Below the pieces are notes generated by a model that made no database searches, was not told the DNA's origin, and worked only from the letters and a program-made list of their open reading frames with translations. Both the position numbers and the translations under genes were made by a program. Shown here in pieces: positions 46,472-54,429 of a DNA stretch of 64,000 nucleotides. Each line of letters begins with the position of its first letter. The first letter of the stretch is position 1. The DNA comes from Deltaproteobacteria bacterium (lineage in GTDB: Bacteria > Myxococcota_A > UBA9160 > UBA4427): contig PBFW01000009.1 in assembly GCA_002719955.1 (NCBI GenBank), forward strand, positions 30,996 to 94,995, written 5' to 3'.

Positions 46472-47773
46472 TCAGAACTCGTAATACATCTGTGCCAGAG
46501 CGACGAGCTGGTCGTTTCTGAAGCCATTGTCCGAGGTCGCAAAAACGTCCGCGTTGTCGTTGTCGTCGAGTTGCGTGTCCCAACGCAATTCGAGCTTGCC
46601 GACGAGACCCTCGGCGAGCGTCTTGTCGACGGTCCCCGTCAGGCTAAACGTCTCCGAGTCCCGGGTCGTGCCATTGAGCCCACCGTCGATCGTCACGTAT
46701 TCGACGCGCGTCGCAACGCCCATCGTATCCGTGAGTGCGAGGCGACCCGCCACCGCATAACCGAAGGCGTCATCTGCGGGAATCGATTCCCCAGTTGAGT
46801 GCACCCAGTCGAAGTTGGCCCAGACGCTCAGGTTCTCCAACGGATCGGCGGTCAGCACGACATCGACCACCGACGTCTGACAATCCGCACCGACACAACC
46901 CACGCTATCCTCGCCGATGATGGCACCGACGTTCAAGCCGAACGAGTCTCCTGAGTAGGAAAGCTGTCCATAGTAGGCCTTGTCGTTGTCGTTGGAGACG
47001 GCCGTGTCCGAGTAGACCTGGTTGGTGACTCCGACGATGACTCCGAGCTCATCAGTGAGCTGCGTCGAGAACGAAACACCCGTGTGGGTCACCGGTTGGA
47101 GCGCGAAGACGAGGCCCTGGCTGATATTGAAGTTGCCGTTTGTCTGGATGACTTCCGCGCCCAGCGGCGTGGCGAGCTTACCGAGATCGATCTGAACTCC
47201 GTTTCCGACCGGTGCCAGATAGCTGACAAAGGCCGTGTACAAAAAGGGTTCGTCGTCGTCGGGGGTGCCATTCTGGGCGGCGGCGGCCGTGCCCGCCACA
47301 TATTCGACGTGGAAACCCCCTCGACTCTGATCGGTGGGCGTCTTGTCCAGGGTCAGCCAGATCTGGTCGACCTGAAAGGTGTTTGAGTTGCTGTACTTGA
47401 AGAGGCCAACGTTGCCGGAATTGGCGCCGGCCACGAGGTTGCCCCGGTTGTTGGACTCGAGCAGCCGATAGTTGAAGCTGCCCGCGACGACACCACTGAC
47501 GTCGACCGAGTCCATGAAGCTGCCGACAGCCGAGCGAACGCCCGAGTCGTCTATTTCGATCAGGCCAGAATCGGTGAGTAGGGTCTGCTGTTCATTCACT
47601 GTGGCTTTGGCCGTACGAAGCTCATCGGAGGTCGCTTGGAGACGATCCTCCATTTCGGCCATCCGCTGTTCCATGAGCCTGAGCTGCTCCTGGACCTGGT
47701 CGGCGGCCGCCACCTGCGCCACGAGCAACACACTCGCGACAGCCGTGACAACGGTGATCAATTTGGAACGCAT
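46472..47773 (-). CDS. Outer-membrane beta-barrel porin (BBP2/OmpL-like)
   Basis: A 433-residue protein. It has a signal peptide (about 1-24, ending AQVAAAD), a short coiled-coil (26-66, QEQLRLMEQRMAEMEDRL), then alternating beta-strand sequence rich in Asn, Asp, Gly and aromatic residues, ending in Tyr-Tyr-Glu-Phe with the terminal Phe typical of barrels. The DLGKLATPLGAEV segment recalls the BBP2 family. Two close cysteines occur in a loop (GCVGADCQ). AGGAGAG precedes the ATG. A sigma-54-like site lies about 160 bases upstream of the start. Confidence 0.85.
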   Translation of the reverse strand: MRSKLITVVTAVASVLLVAQVAAADQVQEQLRLMEQRMAEMEDRLQATSDELRTAKATVNEQQTLLTDSGLIEIDDSGVRSAVGSFMDSVDVSGVVAGSFNYRLLESNNRGNLVAGANSGNVGLFKYSNSNTFQVDQIWLTLDKTPTDQSRGGFHVEYVAGTAAAAQNGTPDDDEPFLYTAFVSYLAPVGNGVQIDLGKLATPLGAEVIQTNGNFNISQGLVFALQPVTHTGVSFSTQLTDELGVIVGVTNQVYSDTAVSNDNDKAYYGQLSYSGDSFGLNVGAIIGEDSVGCVGADCQTSVVDVVLTADPLENLSVWANFDWVHSTGESIPADDAFGYAVAGRLALTDTMGVATRVEYVTIDGGLNGTTRDSETFSLTGTVDKTLAEGLVGKLELRWDTQLDDNDNADVFATSDNGFRNDQLVALAQMYYEF

Positions 47774-47944
47774 TGGGAATCTCTCCTAACTAGGTTGTCG
47801 AATTTTCCACTCGAACCGCGCGAGGTCCCGAAAGTCGGGAGCCCCGCTCGGCGTCGAGGGAATCGTGGGAGACGCGAGGTCTCGCTTCCCTTCGCCATGC
47901 GAAGAGCGTGAAGGGTTTCGCCGCGTGTCGGGCGCGTCGAAAAA

Positions 47945-47960
47945 GCAAGGGCTATGCCCA
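47945..47960 (-). promoter_or_regulatory. Candidate sigma-54 promoter of the porin gene
   Basis: On the minus strand GGGCATAGCCCTTGCT keeps GG and GC at the correct 10-base spacing and a perfect TTGCTTTTT -12 side, but the -24 side deviates (GGGCAT for TGGCAC). The predicted start is near 47934, about 160 bases before the ATG. Weaker than the other three sites. Confidence 0.4.
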
Positions 47961-48370
47961 AACCGTGCAACCCGGAATCTGTCCGGGGAGGGTGTCAGCC
48001 CTTTTTCAGGCGCAAGCAGCCCGGTCGACTGCGGCGGCGAAGGGGCCCCGCCCCGCGCACTCGCCATGCGCTGCCCATCCGAAAAGCAAGCGCGCAAGAC
48101 TCGGCGCAGTGCAGCAACCAGCGCGCCCCGGCTCGTCCAGTGCGGCTCATCGGGGCGAATGGCGACATCGCGATCAGCCGGCCGAAGAACGTTCTCTAAA
48201 TGCAAGGTTAAAAATGCTCCGACGGGGGGTCGATGACATTCGACGCGCTCGTTCGGCCATGACGCAGGTCTTGCAGCGGAATTGCGCCACAGGACAGCCG
48301 GTCGAACCGCGCGAATCTGGATCACTCAAATCTGTGGGGGGGAGGACCGGCAATTGGGACGCATTTCAAC
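47961..48370. other. Intergenic region upstream of the porin gene
   Basis: About 410 bases between the porin promoter region and the DUF2064 gene end. Frames exist on both strands but their translations are Arg/Pro-rich, without family resemblance or ribosome sites. A short AT-rich patch lies near 48195-48220. Nothing else is visible. Confidence 0.4.
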
Positions 48371-49057
48371 TTATAGCACACCGTCAGATCGGAATGCCGC
48401 AATTGCTCCGACCGTACGTGGGCAAAGGTCCGATGATTCTTCTTCGGAAAGCAGATCGAGGGCGACAAGATCAGCCGTAGTATCAATGTCGAAAGCCGGC
48501 GATGTCAACGCGGTCGAAAGTCCGAGTCGATGGGCAATATCGAGGGTGAGTCCCAACGTTTCCTGTGTCGACATCGGCAGATTGAAAAGTTCAGGACAGG
48601 GCTGGCGCAGTCCGACCATCGCGTACCCCCCCCCTTCATCGGGTGTGAGAACGAGATCATCGCCCCCCTCCAGGCATGAGACGGCGGTCTCGACCTCCGC
48701 AGCACCCAACGCGGGACTATCGCTCCCGCGCAGCAGAACCCAGCGAGCACCGGCCGCGGCCCCTTCTGCGAACGCGTTCGCCATTCGCTCGGCCAGACCG
48801 AGGCCGCGCTGGGCCTGCAACCGGAAACCCAGCGGAGCGCGATCGATCAGCTCGGCAACTCCATCCGGGGGATGGAAAGCGAGCACGGGGTCGAGCGCGA
48901 AATCCACCGCGAAGCGCGAACTCGCGCAGAGCACGTCGGCCAACATCTGCTCGTAGAACTCGGCGCTCTGATCGAGGGACAAAGGAGGGGAAAGGCGAGT
49001 CTTGACCAGACCAGGCCGCGGCGCCTTCGCGAAGACGATGAACCAACCCCGACTCAA
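48371..49057 (-). CDS. DUF2064 / TIGR04282-type glycosyltransferase-like protein
   Basis: A 228-residue protein starting FIVFAKAPRPGLVKTRLSPPL, the hallmark of the DUF2064 family, with GSDSPALGAAEVE and DDLVLTPDEGGGYAMVG blocks of a nucleotide-sugar transferase-like fold. Some members have been associated with arsenosugar or cofactor pathways, but most are uncharacterised. Its start overlaps the stop of the YgfZ gene (ATGA), so these two and the upstream NTP transferase form a tightly coupled set. Confidence 0.87.
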   Translation of the reverse strand: MSRGWFIVFAKAPRPGLVKTRLSPPLSLDQSAEFYEQMLADVLCASSRFAVDFALDPVLAFHPPDGVAELIDRAPLGFRLQAQRGLGLAERMANAFAEGAAAGARWVLLRGSDSPALGAAEVETAVSCLEGGDDLVLTPDEGGGYAMVGLRQPCPELFNLPMSTQETLGLTLDIAHRLGLSTALTSPAFDIDTTADLVALDLLSEEESSDLCPRTVGAIAAFRSDGVL

Positions 49058-50073
49058 GGCTCCCTCGCGTTCGGCGGACTGCCCGCGGACGAAACGAAGG
49101 GGAGCTCGACGATCTCGCCGCGGCCCGCCTCGAACTCGACGGCGTTTCCAGGCTCGGCGTGTTCGCGCCGAACATAGGCAAGAGCGATCCGGCCGGCCGT
49201 CGGCGATTCGGCAAGGCTGGTGATTTCGCCTGTCCTGCGCCCCTCGGCCGAAAGCTCGGCGCCTTCCCGAGGCATTTCCGCCGTTTCGAGCTTCAGGCCG
49301 ACCAACAGATGGTTCACCCGCCCGCGCGCCCGCAGGCGCGCCATGATCTCCTGCCCCACATAGCAGCCCTTGCTCGTCGAGATCGCATGTTCCAGACGCG
49401 CTTCTTGTGGCAAGACCTCTCGATCGAGCTCACGACCCAGAGCGGGAATCCCCGCCTCGACCCTCAGGGTCTCGAGGGCCTCTGCGTCCCCGCGCACGAT
49501 CGATCGGGCGCCCGCCGCCCCATCGAGAGCCGCCTCCACATCGGCGCGATCGTCGTGTGAAAGCCGCAGCTGATAGCCCGCCTCACCGGAGAATCCGAAC
49601 GCGCCAACACACACGTCGCGATCCGCGATCGTCACCTCGCGCCAATTCTCGGCGGTCGGAACAGGTGTGTTTGCATCGATCGCGGCCGCCAGGATGGCCG
49701 TCGAAGTCGGACCCTCGAGGCCCAGGACCAGCCTCTCTTCGCTCCGATCCACAAGAACGACATCGTCCGCGACAATGAACCGATGGAGGGTCTCGAGGAG
49801 ATTGGGGATCTCCTTCCCAAGGGTCTCCAGCAGAAAGAGCTTCCCCATCTGGGCCACGTGCACGTCGGCAACGATCGCCCCCCGGCTCGTCAGCAGCGTC
49901 GCGTAACAGCCCGACCCCGGTTCACCGGCGGCCAGCGCTTCGACGTCACCGGAGATCATGCCATCGAGCCAGCGCACGCGATCTTCCCCGCGCACCTCGA
50001 TCAATCCACGGCTCCCCATTTCGAAGAGGGCCGATCCCGCCCGCGTCGCCGAAACGATCTCCGCCCTATTCAT
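49054..50073 (-). CDS. ygfZ: Folate-binding YgfZ family protein
   Basis: A 339-residue protein of the YgfZ/GcvT-like family, which uses tetrahydrofolate and supports repair or assembly of some Fe-S enzymes. The signature KGCYVGQE is present in STSKGCYVGQEIMARL. The GcvT-type N-terminal opening LIEVRGEDRVRWLDGMIS also fits. The ATG at 50073 overlaps the stop of the NTP transferase gene (ATGA), and its own stop overlaps the DUF2064 start. Confidence 0.92.
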   Translation of the reverse strand: MNRAEIVSATRAGSALFEMGSRGLIEVRGEDRVRWLDGMISGDVEALAAGEPGSGCYATLLTSRGAIVADVHVAQMGKLFLLETLGKEIPNLLETLHRFIVADDVVLVDRSEERLVLGLEGPTSTAILAAAIDANTPVPTAENWREVTIADRDVCVGAFGFSGEAGYQLRLSHDDRADVEAALDGAAGARSIVRGDAEALETLRVEAGIPALGRELDREVLPQEARLEHAISTSKGCYVGQEIMARLRARGRVNHLLVGLKLETAEMPREGAELSAEGRRTGEITSLAESPTAGRIALAYVRREHAEPGNAVEFEAGRGEIVELPFVSSAGSPPNAREP

Positions 50074-51095
50074 TCCCCGACTCCGTCGGTCCCGGTCGTC
50101 GAGACGGAGCGCGGCGCGGGGTGGACCAGCGGCCCGTGTAGAGCGAGGCTTTTTTCCGCCTGGTAGGCCGCCCACTCCGGATAGCGTTCACACACCGCGT
50201 CGTATTCCTCTTCCGTATCGATATCGAGCGCGCACCCGCCGCTCTCGGTGACCGAGAACGCGAATCGTGTGTCGAGGAGCTTCCCGATCGTCGTACGGTT
50301 GATCTCGAGCGTAACGACGCGCGAGAGGACACGTGCGAGGCGGGGGTGATTATTGCGATCGGCAATCCCCGCCAGGTGCATGAATCCGAAGAGCACCGCG
50401 ATCTTGAGCCCCCCCACATTGGAGAGCAGCAGGCGCAGCGAAAGCGTGAACATGTTCCAGAAGCGCCGCTGATGGCGCATCTCGTACATCTCCTCTATCC
50501 GATCGCGCTGACCGATTCGTCCAGGACGCGCGTAGTGGAGATTATTCTGGCGGAAGCGACCGTCCCACAGGTTGAAATACGCGACGGTGATCCCGATTTC
50601 ATCGGGGCTCTCGGGACGAAAGACATCGAGGGACTCGGCGGGACACAAACCCAACACATAATCGGCGCCGATCGCCTGGGCGCGCTGGACGGCAGAAGAA
50701 ATCTCCTGGGACGCCGCCAGCGGCACGTCCCCCGAGATATAGAGCACCTCCTGGTCGAGATCGGCCTCATTTTCGGGATCGCGGCCCTGGGTCACGTCCC
50801 CAGAAAGGATTCGGCGATAGGTCTCCCAGCAATTCGAGAGGAGATCGCGCTGCTGTTCGACGATATGCAGCGGCTTTTTCAGCGTGGATCGCAGACGCTC
50901 ACAACCGAGCGCTTCCTCGAGCCGAGGCGGATCGCCGACCACCCAGACCGCGTCGATCTCAGGGCAACTCTGGAGCGCGCGAACGACATGAGCGACGAGA
51001 GCGAGACCGTCGACCTCGAGATAGACCTTGCTCGTGCCGTAGACGGCCTTCGCTGCGCGGCTGTCACCGGCGGTAACGATCGCCGGGACGCTCAA
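50070..51095 (-). CDS. Nucleotidyltransferase (NTP-transferase) family protein
   Basis: A 341-residue protein with a Rossmann-like nucleotidyltransferase N-terminus (AIVTAGDSRAAKAVYGTSKVYLEVDG) and a YISGDVPLA segment resembling the metal-binding Asp region of MobA/GlmU-like enzymes. The C-terminus contains VTESGGCALDIDTEEEYDAV, also usual in this group. A hydrophobic patch (about 215-245) is unexpected for a soluble enzyme. Substrate unknown. It is translationally coupled to ygfZ. Confidence 0.82.
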   Translation of the reverse strand: MSVPAIVTAGDSRAAKAVYGTSKVYLEVDGLALVAHVVRALQSCPEIDAVWVVGDPPRLEEALGCERLRSTLKKPLHIVEQQRDLLSNCWETYRRILSGDVTQGRDPENEADLDQEVLYISGDVPLAASQEISSAVQRAQAIGADYVLGLCPAESLDVFRPESPDEIGITVAYFNLWDGRFRQNNLHYARPGRIGQRDRIEEMYEMRHQRRFWNMFTLSLRLLLSNVGGLKIAVLFGFMHLAGIADRNNHPRLARVLSRVVTLEINRTTIGKLLDTRFAFSVTESGGCALDIDTEEEYDAVCERYPEWAAYQAEKSLALHGPLVHPAPRSVSTTGTDGVGE

Positions 51096-51181
51096 ATCCC
51101 CGTCCCCTCTCCTGCACCGGCGACTTCGCCCTCAAGCGGGAAGATGATCTGAAGCGCGACGAGGAACTCGGCGATGGCCAT
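51092..51181 (-). CDS. Possible 29-residue leader peptide
   Basis: A short frame beginning ATG at 51181 with GGAGGG about 11 bases upstream and ending in TGA that overlaps the NTP-transferase start (ATGA). The peptide has a hydrophobic N-terminal half (FLVALQIIF) and an acidic tail. The overlap is the same kind as between the following three genes. It may be a leader or a chance frame. Confidence 0.3.
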   Translation of the reverse strand: MAIAEFLVALQIIFPLEGEVAGAGEGTGI

Positions 51182-51317
51182 AGCGGATGGGACCCTCCTC
51201 TGGGGCGGCCGGGGACGCGGTCGCCGCCGATGCCGGCAACCTACCCGTGTCGGTCGATTCTGGGCGCCACGTCGAAAACGGAACGAAGTCGGACGCGCAC
51301 TTCGCGCCAAGTTAGCG

Positions 51318-51345
51318 CGACCCCCGGCTGCCGCGCCGGGGGTCG
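51318..51345. repeat. GC-rich hairpin between divergent genes
   Basis: An 11-bp perfect inverted repeat (CGACCCCCGGC, loop TGCCGC, GCCGGGGGTCG) with no T-run on either side. It lies between the divergent NTP-transferase and UbiA-like genes, in an otherwise empty 300-base gap, so an RNA structure or operator is as likely as a terminator. Confidence 0.5.
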
Positions 51346-51397
51346 TATCGATGTGACCCGAAGCGTCTGGCATATTTCAACCGAACCGAACGACGCC

Positions 51398-52237
51398 ATG
51401 CCGCAAACCTCCCTCACCCACGCCTCGACCCCAACCCCATCCGAGCCACCGCCGAAGGGTGAACTCGGCTTCCGGGCGCGTGCGCTCGATGGCGTCGCCT
51501 TCTCGAACCTGCTTCCCGCTGCCATCGCCGCGGGCCTCTCTCTGACCGCAAGCCACGCCCTGGCCGCGGCGAACCCACAGCGTTGGGCCCTTCTCGCAGC
51601 CAGCGGAACTTTCGTCGTCTACGGCCTCGACCGATTGCGCGACACGACCCGCGACCGCACCACCGCGCCCCGACGAACCGAATTCACGGAAAAACATGCG
51701 CGGGCGCTTTCCATCGCCGTCGCGCTCGCCGCCCTCCTATTGGTCGCGACCCTCTTCACCGCCCCGATGCGGGTGATTCTCCTATGCGTGGTCTGCGGCA
51801 CGACCGGACTCCTGCATCGGCGCCTCAAAGGCCTCGCGGCCCTCAAGTCGATCTATGTCTCGGCGGCCTGGGTCGCGATCTGCGCTGGAATTCCCGCAAT
51901 CTCCGGAGCCGTCGAGCCGTATCTCGCGTGGGTCGCCACGATCTTCTTCGCCGCTTTAACCGCCAATCTCGTGGCTTCGAATCTACGTGACGACGAGGCC
52001 CAGCTCCTCCCGGGCAGGCCGCATTCGGCCCTGACACTCGCGCGTGCCCTCACGGCGGCCGGCGGTCTGGCGGCCTGGGTCGCTCCGCAGCAACTCGCGC
52101 CCCTCGGCTGGATTCCCCTGGCCGAAGCCGTCGCGCTCGGCTTCTTCCGGCCCAGCGAACATTATGGCCACCTCGCCGTCGATGGCGCTCTGCTCGCCGG
52201 CGCCCTCGCCAGTCTCCTCCACTTCGCATCTCACTGA
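51398..52237 (+). CDS. UbiA-like membrane prenyltransferase family protein
   Basis: A 279-residue protein with about seven or eight membrane segments. Two Asp-containing motifs, YGLDRLRDTTRD (about residues 73-84) and NLRDDEAQ (about 197), resemble the two Asp-rich motifs of UbiA prenyltransferases, though the second is divergent. It may therefore prenylate an aromatic or other acceptor in the membrane, but substrate prediction is not possible. The ATG at 51398 was chosen because upstream sequence contains the hairpin and is not protein-like. Confidence 0.7.
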   Translation: MPQTSLTHASTPTPSEPPPKGELGFRARALDGVAFSNLLPAAIAAGLSLTASHALAAANPQRWALLAASGTFVVYGLDRLRDTTRDRTTAPRRTEFTEKHARALSIAVALAALLLVATLFTAPMRVILLCVVCGTTGLLHRRLKGLAALKSIYVSAAWVAICAGIPAISGAVEPYLAWVATIFFAALTANLVASNLRDDEAQLLPGRPHSALTLARALTAAGGLAAWVAPQQLAPLGWIPLAEAVALGFFRPSEHYGHLAVDGALLAGALASLLHFASH

Positions 52238-52369
52238 AGCAAGAGCAGCAGAATCGACCGGCTCCCTCGCTGGGCGACCAATCGGTCGGATGCATTCCGG
52301 ATCGTACCGGCACCGGCCCATTCGAGTTCCGCTGGCATTTCGCGACCCCGTCACCCATCAAAAGAAGAA

Positions 52370-52396
52370 ACGCGCACCCAGCGATCGGGTGCGCGT
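52370..52396 (-). terminator. Rho-independent terminator after tRNA-Ala
   Basis: A perfect 10-bp stem (ACGCGCACCC / GGGTGCGCGT) with a seven-base loop. On the minus strand it is followed by TTCTTCTTTT, and it lies 33 bases beyond the tRNA 3' end. Confidence 0.88.
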
Positions 52397-52428
52397 CGTC
52401 TTCGTTCGGAGCCTTCGCGTGCATGAGA

Positions 52429-52504
52429 TGGTGGAGCCGAGCGGGTTCGAACCGCCGACCTTCGCGTTGCGAACGCGACGCTCTCCCAGCTGAGCTACGG
52501 CCCC
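52429..52504 (-). tRNA. tRNA-Ala (anticodon CGC)
   Basis: A 76-base cloverleaf read on the minus strand. The acceptor stem is GGGGCCG paired with CGGCUCC, including the G3-U70 pair that marks alanine tRNAs. The anticodon stem UCGCG/CGCGA holds loop UUCGCAA with CGC at the centre. The T-arm loop is UUCGAAC and the CCA end is encoded. It reads GCG codons, frequent in this GC-rich genome. Confidence 0.97.
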
Positions 52505-52735
52505 ATGAATCGGAGTTTCGGACGCTCTCTCGGGCCACCCGATCATGGTGATCGAGTGGGGCGGGTTCGACCTGGGATGCGGACCCCCCACGTGGAGAGC
52601 GAGATTTCGACGGGCGGACCTTAGGATCCGGCCTCCCGAGCGTCAATGGCACACGCCCGGCACATCGCCCTCAGGCGCCTGCCCCCACGGGAATCCGAGG
52701 CCAATACGATCGAAGCAGCCAGAACGCGCCGGACC

Positions 52736-54427
52736 TCAACTGCCGCGCGCCCGTTTGCCCAAAGCGCCCGCCGGATGACGCGCGGCGTATTCCTGCCGAT
52801 CCAGACCACGACGCTCCTGAAGCACCGCACCCAGCGCGGCGAGTACGAGGATCTCCGCAGCCACGCTGGCGCGCGGTGCCAGCCCGAGCGGCCCGCCTTC
52901 TTCCTTGACCCCGGCGTCGAGCGTCACATCGGCGGCCTCCGCCAGGGGTGAAGCCAGCCCACCCGTCACCGCGATCACCCGCCCGCCGTAGCCACGGATC
53001 GCTTCCACAGCGAGCAGACATTCCGAGGTCCCTCCGGAATTGCTGATCGCGATCACGACGTCGCCGGGGACGATCTGTCCCAGGCTGCCGTGAAGCGACT
53101 CCGTGGCGTGCAGGAAGGTCGTTGGCGTTCCGGTCGAGGCGAGCAAACTCGCCGCGTAATGCGCCACGTGTTCCGGCTTCCCGACACCGGTCACATGGAC
53201 CCGCTTGCCGCTCGCCTCCGCAGCTTCGATCAGCGCCGCTGCCACCTCGATCGACGCGCCGTCGTGTCGTTCGGCGAGCGCCGCGAGTTCCCGGGCGGCC
53301 ACATCCAGGACTCGGCACCCCGCCGCTCCCGGCACTTCTTCGGTCGTGCCCGCCCCGCTCCGCGCGGGCCACCGCTCGTCCCGGGGTGCCGCTCCGTCGT
53401 AGATTTCGATCACCCGCGCCCGCAGCGCATCGGCCTCATCGGGAAATGCGCCCACCCTTTCCACGCACGCCGCACCACATGCATTGCCGAGCTTCGCAGC
53501 ATCCTCGATCGCGAGCCCCATCGCCTGCCCCGCGAGCAACCCACCCAGAAATGCGTCTCCCGCGCCGGTCGAGTCGATCACACCCGAGGCCTCGTAGGCC
53601 GGTATCCAGCGCGTTCCCGCCTCGTCACTGAGAAGCGACCCGCGCGCACCATCCGTCATCACGACCGTCTGCGCGCCAGTCCGTTCGCGAAGCGCCATGA
53701 CCAGTTCTTCGAGCGCTTCGATCTTCGGAAAAAGCTCACGAGCCGCCGGAGCGGTCGGCTTCAGCAGATCTGCCTCGCCTAATATAGCGTCGAGTGTCTC
53801 CCGATCTCCCAACCCGGCCACCGCATCACTCGGCAGGATATCCAGATCGACGATCGTCGAGAGACCCGCCTCGTGGGCCAGTCGCAGTGCTGCCAGCGTC
53901 GTATCGAGGGGCAGCTGGGAAATTTCGGTCGAGAGTCGGTCGGCGCGGGCGATGAAGTCCGCATGATCGTTTCGCACGTGCTCCGGCGTCGTCTCCGCGG
54001 TCGCACCGGCGGCCATATAGATGGCTCGCTCTCCTTCGGCATCGACGAAAATCTCGGCCAGTGAACTCGCGCTGCCCGTCAGATCGAGATGGGTTTCGAT
54101 TCCGGAACGCTTCATCGCCGCCCGCAGCAGACGCCCCGTGTCATCATCCGCCTGTCTGCCGAAGAGCCCCGCACGCAGCCCGAAGAGCGACGCCCAACCG
54201 AACTGATTGAGCAGGACACCGCCGATACAATTCTTGACCGGACCACTTCGCGGAAACCCTTCTAAGGAGCCTTCAGCGGAGGAGGAGCCCTCAGCAGGCG
54301 AGGAAATCTCGACCGATTCGAGCAGGCCCTTCTCGTTCGCCGCCAGAACACGACGCGTCCGATGCATACGGTCGAGGACCATGCTCCCGATCCCGACAAC
54401 CTCGAGTCGATTCGTCGCGCCCGCCAT
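52736..54427 (-). CDS. PfkB-family sugar kinase fused to a SIS-domain isomerase
   Basis: A 563-residue fusion. Residues 1-345 are a PfkB kinase with the VKNCIGGVLLNQ substrate loop and the catalytic GAGD at 288-291 (Asp291). Residues 370-563 are a SIS domain close to arabinose-5-phosphate isomerases (KdsD/GutQ), with TGVGKPEH (Lys417), ISNSGGTSE, KEEGGPLGLAP and HPAGALG (His551). The CBS domains of KdsD are absent. It begins next to the stop of a DapA-like aldolase, so kinase, isomerase and aldolase are produced together, suggesting handling of a sugar or keto-acid sugar. The substrate is unknown. Confidence 0.88.
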   Translation of the reverse strand: MAGATNRLEVVGIGSMVLDRMHRTRRVLAANEKGLLESVEISSPAEGSSSAEGSLEGFPRSGPVKNCIGGVLLNQFGWASLFGLRAGLFGRQADDDTGRLLRAAMKRSGIETHLDLTGSASSLAEIFVDAEGERAIYMAAGATAETTPEHVRNDHADFIARADRLSTEISQLPLDTTLAALRLAHEAGLSTIVDLDILPSDAVAGLGDRETLDAILGEADLLKPTAPAARELFPKIEALEELVMALRERTGAQTVVMTDGARGSLLSDEAGTRWIPAYEASGVIDSTGAGDAFLGGLLAGQAMGLAIEDAAKLGNACGAACVERVGAFPDEADALRARVIEIYDGAAPRDERWPARSGAGTTEEVPGAAGCRVLDVAARELAALAERHDGASIEVAAALIEAAEASGKRVHVTGVGKPEHVAHYAASLLASTGTPTTFLHATESLHGSLGQIVPGDVVIAISNSGGTSECLLAVEAIRGYGGRVIAVTGGLASPLAEAADVTLDAGVKEEGGPLGLAPRASVAAEILVLAALGAVLQERRGLDRQEYAARHPAGALGKRARGS

Positions 54428-54429
54428 GC

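Noticed and set aside
47786..48325. 179-codon frame upstream of the porin on the minus strand
   Set aside because: Arg/Pro-rich translation with no family resemblance; it covers the presumed promoter region.
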